Source: Galeruca laticollis
Lineage: Eukaryota > Arthropoda > Insecta > Coleoptera > Chrysomelidae
Direction: 5' to 3'
Length of the DNA stretch: 64,000 bases
Assembly (NCBI GenBank): GCA_963921935.1
Contig: OY998176.1
Coordinates: forward strand, 141,032,305-141,096,304
In this document: positions 22,919 through 33,883 of the stretch, piece after piece
How positions within the stretch are numbered: position 1 is the first letter of the stretch
How the letters are laid out: every line of letters begins with the position of its first letter
Made by a program: the position numbers and the translations under genes
The notes under the pieces: model-generated
What the model was told of the DNA's origin: nothing
The model's database searches: none
The model's input: the letters and a program-made list of their open reading frames with translations, nothing else

Positions 22919-23886
22919 TTAGTGAGAATTATTCATATTCTCATTATTATTATTATTGTTATTAATATGGAGACAATTGTGCTTATCAAGCGTTAGGAGG
23001 AGGGAGTAGAGATTACTCAAATTTTGAGTGTCAGTCTTCCTATTCATACAACCTTCTTCCTGGAAGATGGAAGCCATTTCCAAAAACAGTCTTTTTTTAT
23101 AACTTCTCTCACGAGAAAGGATTTTAACTCCCTCAAAATCAATGACATGATCCAAAGAGGAGACATGATTAGCCAGAGAACATCTTTCAGGATGTAACCT
23201 TATATCACTCTTATGGAGGGATACACGGCTTGAAATTTTTTGGGAAGTTTGACCAATATATGATAGACCACAACTGTTACAACAAAGCTTATAAACAACA
23301 TTACTACAATCCACAACAGGTATCTTGTCTTTCAAAGGACTATAAATTGACTTAACAATCAAGGAACTCCTGGAGGCAAACCTAACATTCTGTAAGTATT
23401 GTGAAAAAATTCTAGCAAGTCTAGGCGTAATTTCCTTTATATAAGGCAGAGAAACCGTTAAATCGGAAGGAATCGTTCTGGAGGATGAGAGAGGATCCAA
23501 CTCAGTTGCACCTGCTGCGTCAATTGAATGTATTGAGGTTTGTGACAAAACAGAAGACGTATTGAAGATGATCTTTCTCAGTAACTGTTTTGGATAGGAA
23601 TTGTCAAGGAACAAATTAAAGAGAATATTACGATTCTTATTTCTAAATACAGGGTCAGAGAGGTTCATAACTCTAGCTGTCATTTGTTTAACCAAGTTAA
23701 CCTTTATGCTAAATTTATGGTAAGAATTGTAGTTGAGATATCTCCCAGAGCTACTTTGTTTTCTATACCAATCAATTATAATCACATTATCAGGAGACCT
23801 AGTCCATAAAGTATCTAAAAAAAAGGGACAGCCATGTTAGAGTTTTCTGTTTCGATAGTAAACTGAATGTAAGGATCATAGCTATT
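22919..23886 (-). pseudogene. Penelope-like element: end of reverse transcriptase plus GIY-YIG endonuclease
   Basis: The minus strand starts in the C-terminal part of the reverse transcriptase (SYDPYIQFTIETENSNMAVPF), passes a one-base shift in an A8 run (23817-23824 on the plus strand), and continues as a 288-codon open frame: DWYRKQSSSGRYLNY, then the GIY-YIG endonuclease (VYKLCCNSCGLSYIGQTSQK...), then the conserved tail KKRLFLEMASIFQ. Penelope-like proteins pair these two domains, so identity is firm. The 5' part is lost at the (TA)n tract at 23887. Between the stop (22919) and about 22290 lies the 3' region with the hammerhead motif. Confidence 0.85.
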
Positions 23887-23901
23887 AAAGGTGAAAAGGA
23901 G

Positions 23902-23958
<57 letters not shown>
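23887..23958. repeat. (TA)n microsatellite
   Basis: TA dinucleotides at the truncation point of the Penelope-like element. Confidence 0.95.
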
Positions 23959-23959
<1 letters not shown>

Positions 23960-25950
23960 TATGTTTATTTATTTTATTATTAATTATTTTAATATTTAGA
24001 TAGTTATTTAATTATTTATTGGATATTATTTGTTGTGTGGCTAGCTCAGTATTGTTATAATTTTTATATTATAATTATTATATTCGTTCGGGAGCATGAG
24101 ACTCTTTCTACCCTCCGAGTTCTGGCTTTGTTTGATATACTTTGCTTATGTAAAATACAAAGATACACTGTACTTTCAATGATTTAATTTTATAACGAAA
24201 TTTTTATTCAAACATTTATAAAATAGTTACGCCCAAGGAATTACTAGAACATAGTCATAAATTATACCATACATTATCCTATGCGCATGCTCAACTAAAT
24301 GTGAATGGATACGAGAAATACCGAACGTTTCTTATAGACGCTTTGCATCTGCGTGGATATTCGATGTATCATAAAATCGTTGCCGTTATAATGCTGTGAT
24401 GGAGTTTATATAAAAGAATTCATGTTTGGAAATTATATACATACAAATGAGAAAACTGTTCCGAAGAAATAATTTACAAAATTATATATACAATTAGAAA
24501 TATTATATAAATGGATTAAGATGCATTTTTCTTATATGTTTCAAAATGACGTAAGTTAAACATCATTTTATTATAGAATAGGCCTTTTAAAATGATATTG
24601 AAATTTTGTCTATTGAATAAACTACATAAAGTCTTTGTTTTCTTATAAATCGATCATATAGACGCAAGAATTATTATACACATGGAAAAAGTCACTGAAT
24701 TTATACTCGAGATCTATTATTCTTATTATTGGCCAATAATATCTAAAGAAGCACTGACCTGATCTCTGGATTCTGGATCAAACTCGTCTGGAAACAAGAA
24801 TACGCCTTCCGAAGTTCAAGCTGCGTAATTTTTTGAGAACTTTGGATATTCTCACGGGAAAACTGGATACATATACATGTGAGTGTTCTAAGTTTTATAT
24901 TTATTAGGAATCTATAGCTTTGATCATGAAGATTTGTGATTTTACTTGAAATTTATGGAAAAATTGTCCATCATCTCCTCGCTACTTCGACGTCAAAAAC
25001 CAACTACTAACGCTTCTACCCGATCGTCAATTTTTTAATCAACAAATAATATATTGTTTCTAAGCTCACTAATTTTCAATGAAGTTTTGTTTAATTTCAG
25101 TTGATCCAAATTTGTCCTGTCATTTTTCCACCAATCACACTCTTTCTGTCGAATTATATTCACAATTGCTACACTTTATGAAGTTTTTGAAAACATATAT
25201 GAATGTGAATTTCCCTTGAAAATTATCTGTTTTCTTTTATGATTCAACAAATGTCAATACAACAAGTATTTTACAGATAGTGAAATTCATTGTTATTTCT
25301 CGATATGACGATTTCTAGTTTTGTTTTGACATTTATGACAACTTGAAAATAATATTTATATTTATGAACATAAATTCTTTTATATTACATATCTATATCT
25401 TTTGCTTTGGTCATTTGTACTATTTGAATTCTATGGTAACAAATATTTCCTTAAATCCATCATCATTTTATCATTCATTGCCTCCATAAATTAAATATAA
25501 ATTGTGACATATAAATTACCTTTATGTCATTGATATTTTTATCTTCTAAACTTAGCTAATTCTTTATACTAAATATGAACCTGATTAATATTATTACTGT
25601 TTAACTAATACTTATATTAAATTAGATAACTAAAACTTGTTTAATTTCAGATGAAACAGCTGATTCCTTTATAACAACTAAACATCCATATTGGGCAGAT
25701 TTATTGTTCTTCACTCTATTTGTTAAACGTTTTCAAAATTAAGACAATTATTAAGGTAATTTCTTTATATTTATTGTTGCTCTTTTTAATTATTATAAAC
25801 AAATGGTTTGATATATTATGACTTTATATGCATTTTTACTTATGATAGTGGTTTTTATAATGTGTTTTTAATTACAAAGTTTCAATCCATTTTAAATACT
25901 AAGCAAAATATTCTCAAACAGCTGATGTTCTTTAATATATAAGATGTATG
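23959..25950. other. no gene seen
   Basis: About 2 kb of AT-rich sequence with no coding frame I can support on either strand. Confidence 0.45.
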
Positions 25951-25953
25951 GTT

Positions 25954-25956
<3 letters not shown>

Positions 25957-26046
<90 letters not shown>
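25957..26046. repeat. (TA)n microsatellite
   Basis: About 90 bp of TA dinucleotides immediately before a pair of hammerhead-bearing repeats. Confidence 0.95.
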
Positions 26047-26049
<3 letters not shown>

Positions 26050-26103
26050 AATTCGAGTTTTTTTCTTGGATCTTAAAGTCCAATTCTCTTTTAGTGTTTT
26101 TTA

Positions 26104-26141
26104 TATTCTGATGAAGGTCAAATAGGACCGAAACGTCAATG
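26104..26141 (+). ncRNA. hammerhead ribozyme motif, copy 1
   Basis: CTGATGA, stem II GGTC-AAATAG-GACC, GAAA, then a palindromic ACGT stem III with a GUC cleavage triplet. Stem I can form between TATT before the core and AATG after it. All core bases are intact, and the layout is that of minimal Penelope-type hammerheads. Confidence 0.8.
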
Positions 26142-26300
26142 AAATACATTATAAATTTAAAAACCATCTAATGTTTTAATTCATCTAGGACCAAAAATTC
26201 CCAAGAAATATAAATGAAAAAATTGAATCCACAGGTATGTCATAGTTTTACATTGTTGACACTAGGATATTAAGAACGAATTCTCTTTAAGTGTTTTTTA

Positions 26301-26338
26301 TATTCTGATGAAGGTCAAATAGGACCGAAACGTCAATG
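26301..26338 (+). ncRNA. hammerhead ribozyme motif, copy 2
   Basis: Identical core to copy 1, 197 bp downstream on the same strand. Two tandem copies in one transcript would release a circularisable monomer of about 197 nt if both cleave; this is inference. Confidence 0.8.
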
Positions 26339-26793
26339 AAATACATTATAAATTTAAAAACCATCTAATGTTTTAATTAATCTAGGACCAAAAATTCTCA
26401 AGAAATATAAATGAAAAAAAAATATCTAAATATATATAAAAAAAAAATTTTTTTAAATAACGACTGAAAAATGTTATGTAGGTGGGGATAACGGGGATTT
26501 CAGTCCAAAAAATCAACGCAATATCTCTATCACTATAATATATATACAAATATAAATATGATTTAAAAGTAAAGAAATAAATATAAGTACTTACATGTAA
26601 AATATTTGAAGTAAATTCAAGATAAATAATCATTAAAAAGTTGTAAATGTAAAAAATGTTTTAAATATAATTATAATATACATGATGACATATTTCACAT
26701 ATAGACAAATCAATACATAATTTGTTCGTTTGTTCCGTAGTTATTTTTATTTTTTTAGGTTAATTTATAATTATTGAATAGAGTTTGAATTTT

Positions 26794-26941
26794 AGGTTAG
26801 ATTATAACCTTATAAAATGACTTTGACATATAATTTGTTTTATATTTTGACGTTAATAGAAAAGAAAATAAGGTCAGATTATAACCTGTGAAAAAGACTT
26901 TGACAAATAATTTCTTATATTTTGACCTTAATAGAAATGAA
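26794..26941. repeat. tandem duplication, about 75-bp unit
   Basis: AGGTTAGATTATAACCT...TTGACGTTAATAGAAA is followed at once by a diverged copy AGGTCAGATTATAACCT...TTGACCTTAATAGAAA. Noncoding as far as I can see. Confidence 0.6.
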
Positions 26942-26978
26942 TTTATTTTTATGGAATAATCATATGAATATTGAAAAA

Positions 26979-27215
26979 TTATTTATTTTGTTCCATGTTC
27001 AAAAGGTAGCTATAAATATTAAGATTTTCAATGTCACTTTTCTTATTCATACTATTATTTGCCTTGTTGATTTCAACCATTTCAAGAAAATATCTTTTAG
27101 AAATATTTTGTTCAGTGTGTAAAACTTTAGCTTCATTAAATAACATTTTATGGCCTGTTTCCATAGAATGCTGTGTTAATGCACATGATTTTTTGTTAAG
27201 TTTTATATCACATCT
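26979..27215 (-). pseudogene. Penelope-like C-terminal fragment
   Basis: The minus strand reads CDIKLNKKSCALTQHSMETGH, then EQNISKRYFLEMVEINK, matching the end of the GIY-YIG region and the tail of the element at 22919 (same KKRLFLEM block). The open stretch begins mid-domain at about 27215, and a different LINE fragment abuts it on the right. Its orientation is opposite to the hammerhead repeats at 26.1-26.4 kb, so they probably belong to different copies. Confidence 0.65.
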
Positions 27216-27224
27216 GTTTACAAT

Positions 27225-27690
27225 TTATATAAACGGGTTACTGGGAAAAAACCCCGGGGAAATATTTTGAGTTTTGCAGATCATACTGCCATTCTTTATT
27301 AAAGAATAATGTAGGAGAAGATTTTCTATAAATAGAAAAATGGTTTAGCTGAAATAAACTCACACTTAATTTTACTAAAACTTAATACTTACCATTTTCT
27401 TCATATTCAAACGGACTTCCGAATATCAGACCACTCAAAATAGGAGATAGCTATAAAATACCGGGACTTAAGTCAATAAAATACCTTGGCGTTGTGATAG
27501 ACTGCCATTTAAGGTGGGACCTACAAATACAAAACCTGGGTAAAAAATTAAGGGGGTTATTATACAGATCCAAATACATCAGAGATTCTCTAGATGTTGA
27601 TCATTTGAGAATATTGTACTACGCTTTGATCGAATCACAGCTACAGTACGGAATAGTGGGATGGGGTGGAGTGAATGATAATATATAAAC
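27225..27690 (+). pseudogene. LINE reverse transcriptase fragment (FADD box to thumb)
   Basis: Begins at INGLLGKNPGEIFSFADHTA, where the second Asp of the catalytic FADD is His, passes the WF..NKLTLN region with a stop and shift, and continues open as IKYLGVVIDCHLRWDLQ and ESQLQYGIVGWGG. It ends just before the (ATT)n tract that is the tail of the next element. It fits CR1/L2/jockey-type LINEs. Confidence 0.7.
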
Positions 27691-29404
27691 TTATTATTAT
27701 TATTATTTTTGTGAGCTTCGACTGCCAAGGCCATTAGCTCTTCTACATGTTGTTACAGTTTCCTCAGTATATCAGTACGGTTAAAGAAGGTGAGTAGTTT
27801 CTGTAAAGCTCCAAATTCATTTTTAAAATAGTTTCTATTTCAGGAGATACAATTCCACTCTGTAGTCTGTAGAGTTCATAGTTGGGGCATGTGAGGATAT
27901 GTTGTACTGTTAGACGAACTCGACAAGTGTTGCATTTGGGTCTCTCTGAGCCTTCAAGTAGGTATAGGTGAGTGAAGTTTGTATGTCCTATTCGTATTCG
28001 ACAGAGGGAAACTTGTTCTCTCCTAGAAAGTTCTCCTGGGTAGAACCATTTCTTTATTGATGGTTTGATTTTCCTGAGGGGTCCTTCTTACTCTAACCAA
28101 TGGTGTTGCCATGCTTCCAAAAGTTTTTGTTCAACATATTTTTTAATATCTTCTACATGGACAGGTATTCCTTCATCTACTGTATCGGTGGTAGCGTCCC
28201 TGGCGGTAGAATCTGCTAACTCGTTCCCGGTTATATTCATGTAGCTTGGGACCCACATGAGTGTTACTATTTTATTGGCTGCCATAAGGTTGGTGTTCAT
28301 TCCTAATATCTTGATAGCCCATTCGTTCAATGTGAATGGATTTTCTAGAGCATTGATAGCACTTAGGGAGTCTGTACAAATCAGACATCTCTCATTTTCT
28401 TGGAATGTGAAATATAGCATTGCTTGCCATATGGCATACAATTCTGCTGTAAATATGCTACATATTGGGTTCAGTGTCCAGTGGTAAGGGTTATTATTCA
28501 CTACGAAGGCAGCACTAACTCCATTTTCAGTACGAGATCCATCTGTGTAGATAAACAGAGAATCACTGTATGTTTGACTTTGCTCCAGAAAAAGAGATTT
28601 ATATGTCGAGGCTGATGTATCTTGCTTCTTCCATTCACTTAAGGATATGTTGATGTTTGGTCTTTGCCTCTCCCAGGGTGCAACGATCGGGTGGTCGTGG
28701 AGTTGTTGCATATAGTTACCATCATTCTCTCGTAGTAAAGAGTATTTAGTGGCTGCCTCTAAGTATCTTATATTGATTGGTCGTGTTGAGCTTCGTGAAT
28801 ACGTATTTTCTATATTCGTGAAATGCTGGAAATTCAAATGGTTTGGGATAGATCGGACTTTCACAGCGTATATAATTGTATTCATTTCTCGTCGCAGTTT
28901 GATGGGTTGAGATGAAGAGTCTACCAGAATAGCTTCTATTGGGCTAGTTCTGAAGGCTCCGGTAGCAAGGCGGATGGCTGTGTTTTGGATTCTATCAAAA
29001 ACCTTCAATTTAGATGGGCGTGCAGAGCCATATATCATGCAACCATAATCAATTTTAGACTGAATAAGTGTTTCATAGATTCTCAGTAAAATTTCTCTGT
29101 CCGAATCCCAGTTGATACACGCTAAACATTTCATGATATTGATGACTTTGCGGCATTTAACCTCTAAGTGGTTTATGTGTGATGCCCAAGTCAGTTTCTT
29201 ATCAAAGATGATATCCAAAAGTTTTGTTTCTTCTCTGCAGGTATCAGATCTTCGTCAAAATATAAAGTAGGGTCTGGATGGTCTGTTCTTAATCTGCAAA
29301 AGTGCACGAAGTGTGTTTTTTCAGGGGAAAATATGAAACCAGTTATTTTTGCTAGAGCATTCACTCTGTTGATTTCACTTTGGAGAGTATGTTCAATGGT
29401 TTCC
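27691..29404 (-). mobile_element. 5'-truncated I-clade LINE with (TAA)n tail
   Basis: Minus-strand element whose 3' end passes from coding sequence through a 46-bp untranslated stretch into (TAA)n (27691-27706 on the plus strand), the tail type of I-clade elements. The 5' side stops at the (ATT)n tract at 29405, in the middle of the reverse transcriptase, so endonuclease and the catalytic box are missing. Confidence 0.75.
27753..29404 (-). pseudogene. I-clade ORF2 remnant: RT thumb, RNase H, CCHC tail
   Basis: Order on the minus strand: end of the reverse transcriptase (VNALAKITGFIFSPEKTHFV), one frameshift near 29215, thumb (KLTWASHINHLEV, IDYGCMIYGSA), then an RNase H domain with LFIYTDGSRTENG (first Asp), FTAELYAIWQAM (Glu), ICTDSLSAINAL (Asp) and MNITGNELADSTA (His replaced by Thr/Asn near the last site). 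A single in-frame stop at 28085-28087 is followed by open sequence to 27753, with CRIRIGHTNFTHLYLL and a CxxC...HxxxxC finger (CNTCRVRLTVQHILTC). RNase H plus this finger is typical of I-clade LINEs. Confidence 0.8.
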
Positions 29405-29542
<138 letters not shown>

Positions 29543-29858
29543 GGTGGAAGTGTTCACCAACCCAGAGGTTGAATATTGTGCTCTTGATCAAATTTCGAAA
29601 TTTTATTGAAAATACGTTTCGTTAAATAGTGAAAAGTGTATCATAGTGTTTATAAGTTCCTATTTGGTTGATAAACGTGTAGGCAAGTACAATTTTTATG
29701 TAATAGGTACCTATATAAAGTATTTCGTTTTGTTGAAATCTGGTTATTTCCATCAAAACAATTTGTCACAGCACCTATTCCACCAGTGGTCAGATTTTAA
29801 ACGAAACTTCTCTCTTTTATTCGATATTACTTGATTTGTTCGGCATTTGCAACGGAAT

Positions 29859-30764
29859 ATGGACTCAATAAATAAGTGTAAAAGATGCAAAAAAGATGTT
29901 ACATCAGGATTAAAATGTGTGACGTGTGGGGTTGTTTCCCATAAGAGTTGCTTGAAATCTGTCAAAAATGCAAAAATTATAGACGATTCTTCTTGCATCT
30001 GTTGTATAGACAGTGGAATTACTATGGAAACATCACCAATACCCACTTATAGTACCAGTGTTACATCAGAACTTCAACTTAAAGTGAAATATTTGGAAGA
30101 AATAATTAAAAACAAGGATAAGATTATTTTTAATCAAGAAATTGCGATCAGATCGCTTCAAGATCAGCTTAACATGATTAAAACAGTTAACTATAGAACA
30201 CCTTTAGAACCATCAGATACTAAAGCACAAGTGGAACATGAAAATTTAAAACAGCCTTTCAGTAAAATGAGGCCAATGGTAAATTTCGAAGCTCCGGGTG
30301 TTTTCACATCATCTGAAGTTTCCAGTGCTATTGCCAATGCTCAGTCTTCCAACTTATGTCATTCTGTTATCAGTTTGGGAAACGATACCATACCTCATAA
30401 AAGTAACACCAGAGAAAGAGCAGCACCCAAAATTTTAATTACGGGCAACAAAGATGACGAATCATTTCATTTAAGATCGGCAAACAGACAGAGAATGAAA
30501 CACCTCCATTCTACAAATTGGGATCCACACACATCAGAAGAGGATTTACTCAAGTATTTAGAAGAGTTTGTTCCCGATATTAGTGTTCAAAAGTTGAACT
30601 CTCGCCAACCACTTAAATATGCTTCATTCAAGATAACAGTGCCTGTTCTTGAACTAGAAAAAATTTTAATACCGGAAATATGGCCTACAGGAGTAATCAT
30701 CAATCAGTTTTTTCAGCCAAGAAGAGTCATGTTCAATTCCGTGGAGCAGACGAATAAACAGTAA
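29859..30764 (+). CDS. LINE copy A ORF1 protein (zinc finger, coiled coil, RRM-like)
   Basis: 301 codons from the first ATG (29859). Residues about 6-35 form a PHD-like finger, CxxC...CxxC....HxxC (CKRCKKDVTSGLKCVTC). Residues about 70-115 are a coiled coil (LKVKYLEEIIKNKDKI). A C-terminal region of about 90 residues (HLHSTNWDPHTSEEDLLKYL to GVIINQFF) has the pattern of the RRM-like domain found in ORF1 of related insect LINEs. The protein likely binds element RNA and acts as a chaperone. The frame is intact. The same architecture occurs in copy B at 39042. The ORF2 frame overlaps its end. Confidence 0.8.
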   Translation: MDSINKCKRCKKDVTSGLKCVTCGVVSHKSCLKSVKNAKIIDDSSCICCIDSGITMETSPIPTYSTSVTSELQLKVKYLEEIIKNKDKIIFNQEIAIRSLQDQLNMIKTVNYRTPLEPSDTKAQVEHENLKQPFSKMRPMVNFEAPGVFTSSEVSSAIANAQSSNLCHSVISLGNDTIPHKSNTRERAAPKILITGNKDDESFHLRSANRQRMKHLHSTNWDPHTSEEDLLKYLEEFVPDISVQKLNSRQPLKYASFKITVPVLELEKILIPEIWPTGVIINQFFQPRRVMFNSVEQTNKQ

Positions 30765-33507
30765 ATATAGACAGCATCTTTCGGTTTTCCATATTAACGT
30801 AAATAGTCTTCAAAATAAGTTACATGAACTTTCAGTTTTCTTAACCGAACATCCATTTGATATCGTATGTTTTTCAGAACATTGGTTAGATAAGAATAAC
30901 TTGGAATTAATCAAATTAAATGATTATAACTTCATTTCCGATTTTACTCGTTCTAGAAAGCAACATGGGGGAGTGGCAATATTTTCAAAATCGCATCTAA
31001 TATGCAAGGCAGTTGATCTGAAGCAGTTTTCTGTTATCTACGATGCCGAGTTTTGTGGAGTAGAATTGAAAGACACCATAATAATTGCTCTTTATAGATC
31101 GTCAAGTAGAGATAATTTTGCCATATTTAAAGATCAAATTATTAAATTTCTTGAATATATTCATAGAAAATACAAAAACATTGTCTTGGTAGGGGACTTC
31201 AATTTAGACATTTCAAAGAACGACGATAAATCCAAAGATCTTAAAACAGTCTTCACAAGTTTCGGATTACGCCATACGATTGAGGAGCCCACTAGAATAG
31301 TCCTGAATAGTCAATCCTGTCTAGATAACATAGTTACAAACATAGACCCTAGTCTCACTAAAGTGGGAGTAGTAGATCCTCTAGTGTCTGATCACAACGG
31401 CCAATACATATATTTTAATCACCTATTGAATGAAAATGTCCCCATTATTAAACGTGTTATTAACGACGCAACAATAACGGCTTTTTCTGATAAACTTTCT
31501 GAAGTTTCTTGGAATGATTTGGATGTTCATAATATGGGTGCAGATAATTTGGCAGAAAACATATTGAATACGCTGAAACATATCTCTGATACTTGTTTTT
31601 GTGAAAAAACTGTTAAAACAAATAAATCTAATATCAAATGGTTCAACAACACATTGCGTAGTATGAGAAAAAATGTCATTACAGCAAAAAACAAATTTAT
31701 GAATACTTATTCGGAAGGTGATTGGGTGAATTACAAAAATTTAAACAAAATATATAAAAAAGCAATTCGCTCTGAAAAGAAGTTAGCCTACTCAAAGATA
31801 ATAAAAGATTCGGATAATAAAAATAAAACATGTTGGACAATCGTAAACTCGGAAAGAAGAACTAAAATTAATAAAACCAAACAGTCCGATATATCACAAC
31901 AAAAATTCAATGAATTTTTTACATCGGTATCGGAAATAGTATTAAAATCTCTTGGTGATTCTCAATACGAGTCGAGTTTCTTTTTAAATAAACTAAATAA
32001 ACCTGCATTTTCATTCTTTATGAGTGCAATCTTGGAAAGTGATGTCCATGAGGCTATATTGAAATTAAGTCATTCGTCATGTTTAGATTTTTACAATATA
32101 AATAGCAAAATATTGAAAAATTGTATACACTCATTGACATATCCACTGACCATTTTATTTAATAAATGCTTAGAGGAAGGATCTTGGCCTGACTCCTTTA
32201 AAATATCAAAAATTATTCCATTATATAAAAATGGTGATATAGATTCTCCAGAAAATTTTAGACCCATAGCAATTTTACCGACGATTAACAAAATATTTGA
32301 ATTGATAGTCAAAGAAAAATTAATCAATTATTTGGAAGATAAGTCACTTCTAACGGAATTTCAATTCGGCTATCGCAAAAATAAATCATGCATACGTGCT
32401 CTTCTTCGACTCTTAGAGGAAGTTGTACAGAAACTAGAGGAAGGCGTCAACTCTGTTGCCACGTTATGCGACTTAACGAAGGCTTTTGATTGTGTTCCAG
32501 CGGATTTACTCCTAAATAAACTGGAATTTTACGGTATTAGAGGAAATGCACACAAATTACTGACATCTTATTTAAGTAATAGGAAACAGTATGTAGTTTG
32601 TGGAAACAACCAGTCTGATTTACGTAATATAGACAACGGCATTCCTCAGGGCTCGATTTTGGGTCCAATACTTTTTATAATATTTGTTAACGATTTACCA
32701 GAGGCTATTGACACTTTTTGTATTTTATTCGCTGATGATACTACAACTTTATCTGATGGCACACAAGCTGGTGATAATATTTTGTTGAATCAGTGGTTCC
32801 TGGCAAATAAGCTGAAACTCAACGACACTAAAACGAAACACATTCTTTTCAGTTTAGATAAATGGGCTATAAAATCAGAGCCAGTTAAATTACTGGGCAT
32901 TCATTTGGATACAAACTTAAGTTGGTCACCTCATGTTGACTAACTTTGTTCAAAATTAGCGAGCCAAGTTTTTGTAATTCGTCAATTAAAATCATGTATA
33001 CCAACTCATTTGTTAAAGTCTGTATATTATTCACTTTTTCATAGCAATTTAACATATGGTATTATGCTATGGGGCAGCAGCACATCAGTGCACAAAGTAT
33101 TTGTGCTACAGAAAACTGTAGTTAGAATAATTTACAACGCACCAAGAAACACCAGTTGTAAAAAAATATTCAAAAAACTTGAAATATTGCCGCTTCCGTG
33201 CTTGTATATTTTCGAAGTGTTAATTGAAACACATAAAAATCGATATGTTCTGACTAAACATGCAGATGTTCATAATTATGATACTAGAAATAGTAAAGAC
33301 ATTGTCATTCTCAAATCAAGACTGAAAACAACAAAAAACAATAAGTTGGATGTTACATTGTACAATTCATTTGTAAAATATTTTGAACATATAAATATAC
33401 GTGATATGACGAGAGTTCAATTTAAACATTTTGCTAAGTCTTTTCTTTTAAATTATTGTTTTTATACAGTTGATGAGTTTTTGGAGGAATTGAATACTTG
33501 GGCTTAA
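30697..33507 (+). pseudogene. LINE copy A ORF2 (endonuclease and reverse transcriptase), one stop
   Basis: The frame opens at 30697, inside the end of ORF1, and has no ATG before the endonuclease (FHINVNSLQNK, FSEHWLD, LVGDFNLDIS, VSDHNGQYI). Reverse transcriptase follows: KISKIIPLYKNGD, IAILPTINKIFE, FQFGYRKNKS, CDLTKAFDCV, GIPQGSILGPILF, CILFADDTTTL (catalytic FADD intact), WFLANKLKLN, KLLGIHLD. A single TAA at 32941-32943 replaces the Arg of the conserved DRLCSK stretch; the same frame then runs on to 33507. About 930 codons otherwise, the normal size. The missing start suggests reinitiation or frameshifting from ORF1, or a mutated ATG, since copy B has one. Confidence 0.85.
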
Positions 33508-33790
33508 GGCTTATATGTTTGTTTGTTTTGTTTAATTTAATTTTTACTTTCTATTATTTTTTAACTTATTTTATATTTTAAAATTGTCATATTTTCATCA
33601 ATATTTTTACTTTATGAAATGTATGTCTGTATTTATTTAAAATTTTTACTTTGTATTATTTTTATTATATTTTAAATTTGTCATATACAGCACTATACAA
33701 TCTTTAATATTTTTAGTTGGTAAAATGTATTCATATGTACTACTTTCACTGACTTCTAATGTACTATGTATGTGAATGGGGTCAATAAAC

Positions 33791-33814
33791 CATCTATCTA
33801 TCTATCTATCTATC

Positions 33815-33883
<69 letters not shown>
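33791..33883. repeat. (ATCT)n followed by (ATT)n
   Basis: About six ATCT units form the tail of LINE copy A, then ATT trinucleotides run to 33883, where the next (minus-strand) element ends. Confidence 0.95.

Larger units (their letters stand above)
26085..26418 (+). repeat. tandem pair of hammerhead-bearing repeats
   Basis: Two nearly identical units (about 26085-26221 and 26282-26418) are offset by 197 bp. Each runs from TCTCTTT.AGTG through a hammerhead core to AAGAAATATAAATGAAAAA. No Penelope-like coding frame lies nearby in the same orientation, so this looks like a tandem pseudo-LTR pair without its coding part. Confidence 0.7.
29543..33815 (+). mobile_element. APE-type LINE copy A, full length, about 4.3 kb
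   Basis: Starts with GGTGGAAGTGTTCACC directly after (ATT)n. It has a 316-bp leader, ORF1, ORF2, and a 3' end reading GTCAATAAAC followed by (ATCT)n, then (ATT)n. Copies B and C in this window share the proteins and the GTCAATAAA end, defining a family; copy B has the same length and starts GGTGGAATAG after (ATT)n. Probably CR1/L2-related. Only one stop codon breaks ORF2, so the copy is young. Confidence 0.85.

Noticed and set aside
24661..25760. Possible multi-exon gene in the 24-26 kb gap, suggested by several TTTCAG acceptors
   Set aside because: No open exon of useful length or recognisable protein follows any of the acceptors on either strand.
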